From NCBI GenBank assembly GCA_018257865.1, contig JAEUBA010000100.1:40536-104535 (forward strand): 64,000 nt of DNA. The letters are read 5' to 3'. Positions 20,885 through 30,650 of this stretch are shown here, one piece after another. This stretch comes from Stereocaulon alpinum. Lineage: Eukaryota > Ascomycota > Lecanoromycetes > Lecanorales > Stereocaulaceae. The notes under the pieces were generated by a model, which did no database searches, was not told where the DNA came from, and was given only the letters and a program-made list of their open reading frames with translations. Position 1 is the first letter of the stretch. Every line of letters starts with the position of its first letter. Position numbers and translations under genes: made by a program.

Positions 20885-23437
20885 GATTGCTCGCGTTGAT
20901 GGGGGGGGGGGATTGCTGGGCAAATGTCATGGAGGACGTGGGGTAAGCTGGTAAGAAAGTCTTGGAAGGGTTCTGTCAGATCTCTTGTCAATGCCAAGGT
21001 AGCCGAGGTAGCCACGAGTACGGTGATTATCGTACCAAGCTTTTTGATACGGTAACTTTAGTTCTAGCCGCTCAAGCAGGATTGCGTGCAGGGACGATCA
21101 CGGCCTGAGTCCGAATTTGGCTACCGTACCTACTCAACTTTAATCCTCTTACAGGAACTCGAGGGAGTCTGACACTACTCTTCGTCATAACGTGAATGAA
21201 GTGGAACAATTCATTTCAATTGACAGCTAAGTATACGCAGCCAAATTGCTGATCGAAAGTGTCCAGCCATCATGATAGAGTGCTAATAACTAATATACAT
21301 CACGGGTTATCATGCGGAAGGTCTATACCACATTAAGCTCTTACACAGCCACAAACCACGTCCCCCGTTAACCGATCTTCTCTGCCTTGGTAATAGCTTC
21401 CAATCCAGGCTCGAAGAATCAGACTGTTGGCTTCAATCTAGGTCTGTGTCACGCCGCTGCTGGGACTGGTGAGTGGAACACCTTCCACTAGGCCGAATCG
21501 ATGAGCTCAGAATGGCAACTTTCAAACCGCCACGAACATGCAACAGATTTGGGGCACTGTCACGAAGACTTCCCCAAATCAGCTCACCTCTACTATGCCA
21601 ATTTCAGATGAAGCAAAGCTCTTGTGGGTCTCTTAGGTCGGGTCATCGTGGTCTTTGCAGGTTGAAGGCGTCAGAGAGTATAACGAAAGCTTACTATACT
21701 TTAGGCAAGTAGTTTTTGCTAGGCATATGTGGCCTCTCATCCGAAAATGATGAATGGTGGGTACCGTTCTGTGCTTGCGCGTCTGCTCTATACGAAACTT
21801 GCAGGTCACTCTGTCCTCTTGTTGCCAGTCTAATATTCCATATCTTATGAAACGTGTATCCTTGGTCTTTTTGCTTGCGCTCGCTTCTGAAATCAATGCG
21901 AAGACAAGGTGACGAGCAGGTCTGAACGTCATAAAACACTTCCCACAACATCGGCAATCCGAACATCGCTGTTGCTTAGGATCTACTACTCCCTTATGCT
22001 ACTGCGCTTTCACGCCTTGAAATATCGGCTGTGTCTCAAGCCACTCTGTCTCAAGCAGACTCCTTCATCCGTCTTTCAAGACCTACGTACGTTGCTTCGA
22101 CGCCGGCACCCAGCTTGCCAGGCGTTGCTCCCAAAGAGGAGGGTTCGGTGCCATTGGAGCACCGGCAAATCACACGTGTAAGCTTTTGATTGTTCGAAAT
22201 TGTGTTCAGCTGGACCCCCATGAGGTGTCGTTCGGTCCATGGGATGATCCCGGAGAGCCTCCCCCATATTGGATTATCTGTCACAACCTCGATGCCAGGG
22301 CATTTGAGAAGACCTGCGCCGCCGACTCCGCACAGTCCGAGGGTTTTTGACGCTTGGAATGTACCAGCGGCGAGTATGACTTCTCTTGGAGCTTTGGCCA
22401 TACGGATGGAGCCTTGCCACGGTGACTTTGACAGCTATTGCACTAAGTCCCAGTATCTTTCTGTTGGACGATCCTCGGTAGCAATCAACTAAAATGTTGA
22501 TCCGTGTCCGCTAAGTGATCATTGCCACTCCTAGGAGTAGAGCACGTTTATATATGGTCTTTGCGGGACGGCACGCAACAACCAGACCTGTATCACCACC
22601 GCTGATCTTGAAGCAGCTAGACACAGTCGGTTGCAAAGTCTCAAATGTTCATAGATCTATGGTCATTTTGGCATGAACAATGCTTTGGTGGCGATTTCTG
22701 AACCGAAGACTAGCTTTCGACCACGGGCAGGTGTGGAAGATCATTTGCTATTTTAGTAACTTTCGAATCACAAGTTTCACGACTTCACTGACCAAGAAAT
22801 AGCAGCAGAGACTAATTTGGTACAATAAGCTTGGGCTATGGACCGTTTACTAGACCATGTGTACAGCCAGCTCACTGCTATCCTAGACACAGTCAGCAAT
22901 ATGGCACATCTCACGATTTTGAAATTTTGGCACATTGTGCCACACGAATGAAGGAAGCGGCAGAATACCGTAGCTTTTGTTCAGCCAAATTTCGAGGCGA
23001 GTAGAGTTCAAGTTCCCATGGCTCCTTCGTCCTTGCGCTCGGCTGCATGTATCACTCATCTCTTCCCTGTACGTCTGCGGCATAGTTGAAGCTTGCCAAC
23101 GAAGATGTATGAAGTCTGATTCAAAGAAAGGCCAAGTTGGCTAGTGATTCGAGTCTTTGGGCACACCAGCCTTCTTACCTGGTGTGGGGGACTTATGAAA
23201 AGAGCTACTCTTTCGGCTGATAATGATTCCGTAACAGAATTTCCATATATCCCAATGAGAAAGGTAGGTTGGTGTTGAAGTCAACACAATGCATTTACTT
23301 GCAGCACTTCGCGTATGGTGACCACCCATGCCAGAACTCTGCGCGACGTGTCGTCCCAAGACTGCGCACCAGTCTACTAGAGTTCTCTATTGCTATGGCA
23401 TTGCAAGAGCCCAATCACCAAGCATACTCTTCAGCTT
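20885..23437. other. intergenic region with one oxidoreductase fragment
   Basis: 2.5 kb without an intact gene. Besides the GMC fragment listed separately, only short frames are present. Composition is like the gene island and not RIP-saturated. Confidence 0.4.
22051..22412 (-). pseudogene. GMC oxidoreductase fragment (degenerate)
   Basis: On the minus strand the frame reads KAPREVILAAGTFQASKTL, then LCGVGGAGLLK and GIEVVTDNP, a close match to the FAD-binding GMC signature (EVILAAGxFxSPxLLxLSGxG...GIxVVxDNPxVGxNLxDHP). The expected continuation GExLRDHPM is found in the next frame (22267 downward: MGEALRDHPMDRTTP), so there is a frameshift near 22265-22270. No N-terminal dinucleotide fold or C-terminal His motif could be found nearby. 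I read it as a decayed remnant of a glucose-methanol-choline family gene (alcohol, glucose or aryl-alcohol oxidase type). Confidence 0.65.
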
Positions 23438-24232
23438 TCATATCCGTTTGTCAGATTCCCTTAGCAGCTCTGTGACAGTGACTATGCGGTAACCTCTTCG
23501 CCGAAGCTTGGGCAACACTTTCCGTAGCATGGGAGCCGTCCAGCTCCTCCTATCGTGGCAGATGATGATACCTCCGGGCCGTAACATGCTCAACACGTGG
23601 CTTGCGTTAATGCGCCAAAAGGGAATTTGCGGATCGTGTGGATAAATGTTACCAAGAACCAGCCTGTAGTCCAGTTTCCTTAAAACCTTGCGCATCCTTT
23701 CGCTAAAGAATCCTGAGCCTGGTCGGAAGTATTTGGGACAAGGCTCTAACTCAACGGCGGCATATGCCTTGTGGAGCATTGCTTCCACAGATCGGATCTG
23801 GTCCGCCAGGGTGGCATCGCTCAAGGATCGCGAAGGCTCATCGTGCATCGCATGGTTGGCTAACTCGTTCCCGTTGTGTATAAGATCTTGTAACATTTCC
23901 TCGCGCCCTGCGAGTTGCGATCCGATAATGAAGAATGTTGCGGTTGCACCGTTGGATTTGAGGATCTGCATTATCTCATTCGTATACTCAGATGGCCCAT
24001 CGTCGATTGTAAGGGCAACGATCTTGGAAGACGTTGAAATACGCCAGAGAATTTCCGGCCATCGACACTCGAAATAGCGTATCAGAAGATCCGGTGGTTT
24101 ATATATCCAGTAGAAGGGCGCGATTAAAAGGAATAGCACGGCGAACGGGAGGAGCATTGTCGCGACCCCGGAGCGTCGAGCTCTTCTGCGCAACATGGTG
24201 GGCCATTGGCAGAGATAGGTGACGCAATGCAT
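23438..24232 (-). CDS. Membrane-anchored polysaccharide deacetylase (NodB domain)
   Basis: Chitin/peptidoglycan deacetylase-like carbohydrate esterase family 4 protein. Start at ATG 24232 gives 264 aa; the frame stays open upstream into the transposon inverted repeat, but that stretch begins with GTG and is not native. An N-terminal basic segment (MLRRRARR) precedes a transmembrane helix (VATMLLPFAVLFLLIAPFYWIY). The NodB domain shows TIDDGPSEYT (catalytic base and metal Asp), NELANHAMHDEPS (metal His motif, spaced HxxH rather than the usual HxxxH), FRPGSGFF, and GGIIICHDRR (His motif 5). It probably acts on cell-wall chitin or exopolysaccharide at a membrane surface. An 8.2-kb transposon begins 67 bp upstream of the ATG, so its promoter is probably disrupted. 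Confidence 0.85.
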   Translation of the reverse strand: MHCVTYLCQWPTMLRRRARRSGVATMLLPFAVLFLLIAPFYWIYKPPDLLIRYFECRWPEILWRISTSSKIVALTIDDGPSEYTNEIMQILKSNGATATFFIIGSQLAGREEMLQDLIHNGNELANHAMHDEPSRSLSDATLADQIRSVEAMLHKAYAAVELEPCPKYFRPGSGFFSERMRKVLRKLDYRLVLGNIYPHDPQIPFWRINASHVLSMLRPGGIIICHDRRSWTAPMLRKVLPKLRRRGYRIVTVTELLRESDKRI

Positions 24233-24298
24233 GGTAGCGTCAGCGACCCATGGTAGTTTTCGATGCAAGTCAAAGATTTCAGTGGTGGTCGAGCCTAG

Positions 24299-24407
24299 TA
24301 CGGTGTCCCGCGACAACCAACTGGTCACATCAAATATTTTGAACTTTTATTTCTAAAAACCTAATCCACCGCATTTGCAATTATTAATAATCCAGCAACT
24401 ATACTAC
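24299..24407 (+). repeat. left terminal inverted repeat of the DNA transposon
   Basis: 109 bp, matching the reverse complement of 32370-32478 at all but about five positions; every difference is a transition, and most show T or A on the right where the left keeps C or G, as RIP would produce. Similarity fades beyond this point. Confidence 0.92.
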
Positions 24408-24589
24408 TACTAGCTATTAACTATCTATTACGTGACTTAAATAGTTGCTTCTATATATAATAAACTATTACTAGTAGTTAGAACTATACGCTGTTATCTC
24501 CCGCTACTGTATATATCGCCGCCGGAAATAGGTAAAATACTTATATTATCTCTACTAATAATATATAGTAGACTGCGCTGACTGCTCCC

Positions 24590-24862
24590 TGTTACGGCTC
24601 GCCCAGAGGTGATCGCAGGAGAAGGCAGCTTTAAAGAAAACCACCTTGTATTAGGATTTAGCCAATAGGCTACGCTTAGTATCTAGAAAATAGGACGAAG
24701 AAGAAAGGAAAGAGCTGGTGAGCTCGCAAGCCTAAATACCCCTAGAGCTAGCTCGCCGCTAGTCCCTATCCGGGAACCGTGTTGACCAGTATACCAAGCT
24801 ATCTCTATACCAATACGCCACCTCCATACTAGTAGCAGGGCCTCTGGATTAGGATCGTAACA
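24590..24862. repeat. solo LTR, 273 bp, TSD CTCCC
   Basis: Begins TGTTACG and ends CGTAACA, a perfect 7-bp terminal inverted repeat in TG...CA form. Flanked by CTCCC at 24585-24589 and 24863-24867. It retains many CpA and TpG, so it was not RIPped, unlike the surrounding element. A solo LTR arises by recombination between the two LTRs of a full element; no internal region remains. Confidence 0.85.
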
Positions 24863-24940
24863 CTCCCTATAGGTAAGATAACCTCCTACTAGCCTCCCGC
24901 CCTCCTTCTATATACTATCCTACGTCTGCGAGTAGCTAGG

Positions 24941-27118
24941 TGTTACGGGCTGGGCTTTGCTTTCCAGCGTTGCCACTTATCACCTTACCTACCCGGCACC
25001 CTAGCCCTATTGGGCCTAGCTCTAGGGGGTTCGCTTGTAGGCCTTCGCACGCCTGTATCTAGCTTTCCTTCCTTAGATATATTCTCCTAGTCTAATAACA
25101 CCCCTATTGACTCGCTCTAGGCCGGCCCCTGACATTAGAATATATCTCCATCGAATGGGCGATGTTAAACATCCTAGCGAAGCACATACTCACCTCCCTA
25201 TGACTAGCTCTAGGTGATACCGACAGTGTTAGCACCGCAACCCCCCGCCCTCGTGAGTCTGCCAGCGAGGTGAAATAAACGGCAGAGCTCGTGGGCTTAG
25301 CAGCGAGTCGAAACAAAGGCTAGGATCGGGGCCGCTCGATTAATAAAAGACGAAGAAGTGAGCCTGCTTAGAAGGCACTCTAACATCTGTACCTACACTG
25401 CTGCGGGCAGGGGCAAGGGCAGACTAATATGAATACCAGGACGCGTCCTGAAGAGGCTACGGCGGCCTAATCCCAAGTTCCTAATACCAAGCTGGTGTTG
25501 AAAACACCTCGAGCACCTCGGTCTACGTCCCTCTGCTCACCAACACGCGATATACGCGATGGCAGGATGCTATCGCGAATGTATACACCGCCAACTTATA
25601 TAGCTGGAAGCCATCTAGGTGCTAGCACCTAGCGACAATCCACCTAACCACCGACCTCACTACACTACCGAATTCGGACGTCCCACCGAGTTCACTAACC
25701 ATCCAACTATCGCCCTCACCCTACCACCGAATTCGGACGTCCTACCGAGTTCACCAACTGTCTGATCATCGATCCTACCTCACCACCTGATTCGACCGTC
25801 CTACCGAATCACCACCGCAATAGACGATCCTACCAGTAGGCAGTTCGTCTCACCTTACCGTTTCCTCGCGAAGCCAGATGGCTTCGAAAGCCAAGAAAGA
25901 GCATGGGTCTACATCTACATAGGAATGAGAATTGGGAGCAGCTCAGCAGCTCAGCAAGCTCCCAGCAATGCTGCAACTCCCAGCAAAGCTGAAGCTTCCA
26001 GCAACTCTGCAGCTTCCAGCAAAGTTGCAGTTCCCAGCAAAGTTGCAGCTCTCAGCAACGCTGCAACTCCCAGCAATGCTGCGACTCCCAGCAAAGCTGA
26101 GCAAAGCTGAAGCTTCCAGCAACTCTGCAACTCCCAGCAACGCTGCAGCATCCAGCAAAGCTGCACCTTAGCAGCTCAGCAAGCTCCAAGCAACGCTACA
26201 GTCCTAGCAATGCTGCAACTTCCAGCACTGCTGCAGCAACAAGCAAAGCTGCAGTTCTCAGCAAGACTGCAGTTCCCAGCAAAGCTGAAGCTTCCAGCAG
26301 CGCTGCAGCTCAGCAGCTCGGCAAGCTCCCAGCAATACTGCAGCACCTAGCAATACTGCAGCACCCAGCCACGCTGCAGCTTCCAGCAACGCTGCAGCTT
26401 CCAGCAGCTCAGCAGCTCAGCAGCTTCCCAGCAACGCTGCAGACCCACACCAATGCTCAACACCGACCAGGGGCAAGCTATGCCTAATTTGGTATAGTCC
26501 AGCTGCCAAGTCAGGTGGAACGCCACCATTTTCATGCTTGTATTTCGCCTTGCATTTCGCCTTGCATTTCGCTGCGCGAAACCCACATTCATTTGAATAT
26601 TTCCTTTTTCAACTTTTCAATTCTGGCTATGATAGCAGACATCTATCGATACCCTACTGCTACCGTCGCTCGCCATGGACTACCTGATGCGCCGGAGGCA
26701 CTATTCGCAAGTGTTTTATGTGGTTGCTGGTGCCTGCATCGCTGCCGCCAAATCCCAACTTTTGGACAAATCTTGGCGCTCCGCAACTCAGCACCGCAAC
26801 CACTACCAACGCCGCCGACGTCATAAGGCCTGCGGGATAGATGAAGGATCGATGGATAGATAGATCGATGGATGGATCGTTGGCTGCAGGTATCGGGGCG
26901 ATACCTTGTAGAGGAGGGGGGTAATGTTACGGGCTGGGCTTTGCTTTCCAGCGTTGCCACTTATCACCTTACCTACCCGGCACCCTAGCCCTATTGGGCC
27001 TAGCTCTAGGGGGTTCGCTTGTAGGCCTTCGCACGCCTGTATCTAGCTTTCCTTCCTTAGATATATTCTCCTAGTCTAATAACACCCCTATTGACTCGCT
27101 CTAGGCCGGCCCCTGACA
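24941..27118 (+). mobile_element. young non-autonomous LTR retrotransposon (2.18 kb)
   Basis: LTRs 24941-25134 and 26925-27118 (194 bp each) appear identical base for base, start TGTTACGGGC and end CCTGACA, and the element is flanked by CTAGG on both sides (24936-24940, 27119-27123). A polypurine tract (GAGGAGGGGGG) lies directly before the right LTR. It has no gag or pol. The internal region contains direct repeats with an EcoRI-site-containing unit (25660-25830) and a CAG/GCTGCA-rich tandem zone (25930-26440). The LTR 3' half and the whole internal region match the 11.2-kb Gypsy element at 41859-53048, with its pol removed, so it is a deletion derivative mobilised in trans. Absence of RIP and identical LTRs point to recent insertion. 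Confidence 0.92.
25930..26440 (+). repeat. GCTGCA-rich tandem repeat zone
   Basis: Imperfect repeats of about 15-18 bp built on CCAGCAAAGCTGCAG-like units, within the young LTR element. A short frame from ATG 25925 reads them as six-residue repeats rich in Ala, Ser, Lys and Pro (SNAATPSKAEASS). The RIPped counterpart lies at 48290-48790 in the large Gypsy element. Possibly a structured RNA or packaging region rather than a protein. Confidence 0.7.
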
Positions 27119-27123
27119 CTAGG

Positions 27124-28873
27124 CGGGTTACAATTCCACCCCGCTATTATATAGTCTAAGTCTCCGCCCTAGCTAGCGGTAGGGAAGGTCCGCCTATAAT
27201 ATACGTATTACTATAGGAGTCCTTATACGTTAGTAGCGCCTTAGTTAGTAGCTAAGATATAGGTAAGTACTGCGTAGTAAGTACTTAGTAATCTATACCG
27301 CTATTAAGTATATATAATTAATATATAGGTTACGGAGGGCCTATAGTCGATAGTAGTAGACTTAGTAGTAGTAGTATTAACCTAGCGGTACTAGAAATAC
27401 CTAAATAGCTAGAGACTATATAGAGGAATACTATATAGGAAGGATTAGTTAATTAGTTAGATAATTTTTTTATTAGAAAAGTAGGCGTATTCTATATTAC
27501 TCTTTAATATATACGACTTCACTACCTACAAGTTAATATTTATAACTTTCAAAAAACATTAATAATAATAATATAGTCGGCAGCGATAGTAATATAATAT
27601 ATAAGCCTTAGATTAGACCTTAGAGCAGTACTATAATAGTATACTAAGGGCGAGTAGTCTTAGAGATATTCGATTATACCCTACTATCGCTATTATACCT
27701 AATATTACGGCTTCTTCTTCTTATACTTACGCGTACTAGTCTTCGATTCGGTAGTATTAATATTAGAGGACTGCGAATAAGGACACTTCTTATATTATAA
27801 TACTATTAGTATATTAATCGTATTATTATTAGTATCCTATATATAATTAGCGATATTTATATAGTCCTAAGGAAGTAACTTATATTAAGACTACTAAACT
27901 TCTCTATAACCTATACTATAGGGTCTTCTTTTTTAACTTCTATTTCTTCTTCTTCTTCCTTAACCTTCTGCTTTCCTTTCCCTTTTAGTTACGGAGTTAT
28001 AGGTAGCTTAGAGACCTTCGCTACTAAAACCTTTACTACTATATACTTCTTAGGAGCCTCTACCGGAATATATCTTTACTTCTCCGCCTTATATTCTTCT
28101 TCCTCCGCTGCCTCCACCGCCTTAGGGTCGTCTTTAGCTATTTTATAGATTAGGTAAAGCTCTTTCTCCTTAGCTCTATTAAGCCTAATACGTAGTATAA
28201 AGTTATATACCTATACTAGAGAATTAGCCGTATCTCCTATTAGTACTAGTATACTATATAAACCGTTACCTTAAATCCTAGGAGAGATCTAGACTCTATT
28301 AACCCCTACTACGTTATTAAAGATAAGCTTAGCGCTATTACTATAATTAGTAAGAAGGGTATCGCGAATCTAATCCTCTAGAGAATCAATCTTTATATTA
28401 AAGATAGTATAAAGTATAATTCCTAAATATATTAGCTAGGACTATATAAGATAATATTATATTATACTAACTATATTAGCGATTATTAATATAGGTTCTT
28501 TAGTAATCGTTAGTAGTAGTACGGAGGTAATATTACTAGCGAGGAATAATAGATATAAGCTATTTCTCAGCTACTATCCCACTTCCGGGGTAGGTAGGTT
28601 TAGGGATAGGGTATAGGCTTAAGGCGGAGGATAATATTCCCGTATATATCGCGCTATTACTAATATAGGGGCGCGAAGTTACAGCTATATAAGTCTACTT
28701 AATTAAAGCGGAGCGTCTTAACGCTATAAGTATTATACCCTTATATAGAAGGCGTAGTTCCTAGAAATAATAAGCTATATTATATATATTAGTAGGACTT
28801 ACTTACCTCGCCTTCTTAACTCTCTCCTATATAGTTATCTTTAGAACTAACGTATATATAATTACTACTATAA
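27124..28873. other. RIPped interior of the DNA transposon
   Basis: AT-rich, CpA-depleted sequence with no open frame. On the minus strand around 28220-27950 a coding-like stretch is visible if RIP stops are ignored (Lys/Glu-rich, e.g. DDPKAVEAAEEEEYKAEK). It may be the remains of a second protein of the element; I cannot identify it. Confidence 0.4.
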
Positions 28874-29474
28874 TGTAAGGAATAGGAACTCCGGGCTAGA
28901 GTCCTACCCCTCTGCCACCTAGAAGTAGTAAAAGTTAAGGATATTAGGTCTAATACCTAGAAGTCCCCCTATTAGGGCCCTTATAGCGTATCTACCCCTT
29001 ATAACTATTCCCCCCCTTAAGGGACTCGTCCCTAAGGACTTAGTATAAGTTAAACTTCCCCTAATTAACACCGCTTAGCGAGAGTTATTAGGTTATAAGG
29101 CCCCCGTAGGGCGCCTTACTAAGGCCTAGTTAAAGCCCCCGTAGGGTACCTCTAAGCTAGCTAATCTGCGCGGTTACTTACGCGATACTATACCTAGTTA
29201 AGGCCCTTACTAAGGTACCTCTAAGCTGGCTAATCAGCGCGGTTACTTACGCGATATTTAGTACCCCTCTAGGAGTTAAACCCCTAACCTTATACGCTAA
29301 GGCGCCTAGGCGATTAACTAACGGAGTATTAGACCTAATATAATTATAAGGAATAGGAACTCTAGGCTAGAGTCCTACCCCTCTACTACCTAAAAGTAGT
29401 AAAAGTTAAGGATATTAGGTCTGATACCTAGAAGTCCCCCTATTAGGGCCCTTATAGCGTATCTACCCCTTATA
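28874..29474 (-). mobile_element. TRIM (miniature LTR element), copy 1, 601 bp
   Basis: LTRs of 130 bp at 28874-29003 and 29345-29474 in direct orientation; flanks are TATAA on both sides. The internal 341 bp carry no coding frame. Polypurine tract (C-rich on this strand) next to 29004 shows that the element lies on the minus strand. It has the same length and structure as copy 2 at 40994-41594. The internal segment near its 5' LTR has a tRNA-like stretch. Confidence 0.9.
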
Positions 29475-30650
29475 TATAACCTTTACTAGGTTTTACTGTG
29501 CTGAAGTAGTCTTTTCTACCTTTCTCTGAGTAAAACCGTCCTAGTAGGGATAATATTATAACGGGCGTATAGTAGAATTTATCGCTAGTAGTTAAGGAAG
29601 GATCTAGGGAATCGCCTAGTCTTTTAATTATAATTTAGGGTAGCAGTATATCTTAAATACAGTCGAATTTCTACTGTAGAGTGCTCGAAGGAGGTATTTC
29701 CGGCGGAGAATAACTGCGCCGCTAATTCTGTATAGATCTTTATAAAAGTTTAGATAATAATAGTAGTTATAGTGCTCTAGATCGTATTAGAATTATATAG
29801 GTAGGGAGGTAGTAAGGGGAGAGCTTTATATAGTTAAAAACTATTATATTATCCGTTCTAAGCGCCTATACTATCGCTAGTAGGTAGAAATCTTTAGGAG
29901 GATAGAAGTTAACTAATTCTAAAGGTAATATCGATTTTTTCAATTCAGAACTATTATTCTAACACCGCTCTTTAAGAAACTAGCACTAAGATATAAATCC
30001 GTTTAGTAGTTATTAATCTCTTCTAAGTTAGAGATCTTAGTTTTACCTTAAAGGTATATAGGGAAGAAAACCCTACAGCGGACGCTAATAAATACTAAGA
30101 GAGGGGTCTAAAACTTATAGCCGCTATAACTTTTGCAATACCTAATTAATTTTCTTTAAAAAAGTAGTAGTAAGTAGCTTAAACTAAGCTCTTTTAAGAT
30201 TATTAAGTACGCTAGGGATATAAGGTATTATTAATAGTTTTTAGTACTAGGAAAGATATAGTGTAAGTAGGGCTAAGTATTAACGAGTACTCCTATAGTT
30301 AATAACGCTAGTAGTTAGGTACGCTGTAAGGGTTAGCCCGCCTACTCCGCCTGCTAAGCTAAGAAATCGAAAATAGTACCTTACTAATAGTAAGGTCTAA
30401 AGGTAATACTATAATAATCCTATATATTAAAAATATATAGGGACCTTAAGAAGGGTCCTTATAAAGAGGGTAAGAAAGGAAATAAGGATATCTTATTAAT
30501 CTATTATATATAATTAGTTAATTAGTCGTTTAGAAACATACTATTTTTTCGTTACTTAATATAATTACTTAAGGTAATTACGTAAGTAATATAGCTAAAA
30601 AAATTAATTATAATACTTTTAAAATCTAATACTTTTTTTTAGTATATTTT
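29475..30650. other. RIPped interior of the DNA transposon, undetermined
   Basis: RIP-saturated sequence with no open frame. It follows the integrase relic on the minus strand and may encode its C-terminal part or a separate decayed gene; no motif recognised. Confidence 0.35.

Noticed and set aside
24233..24328. N-terminal extension of the deacetylase into the inverted repeat
   Set aside because: The frame is open into the transposon TIR, but it starts with GTG and the added residues come from the element; ATG 24232 is used instead.
25925..26171. Ala/Ser/Lys-repeat protein frames in the young LTR element
   Set aside because: Several frames on both strands stay open through the same GCTGCA repeats, so open length reflects repeat structure; no gag-like feature.
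25930..26440. Possible CRISPR-like array
   Set aside because: Repeats are short, imperfect and without unique spacers of constant length, and the genome is fungal.
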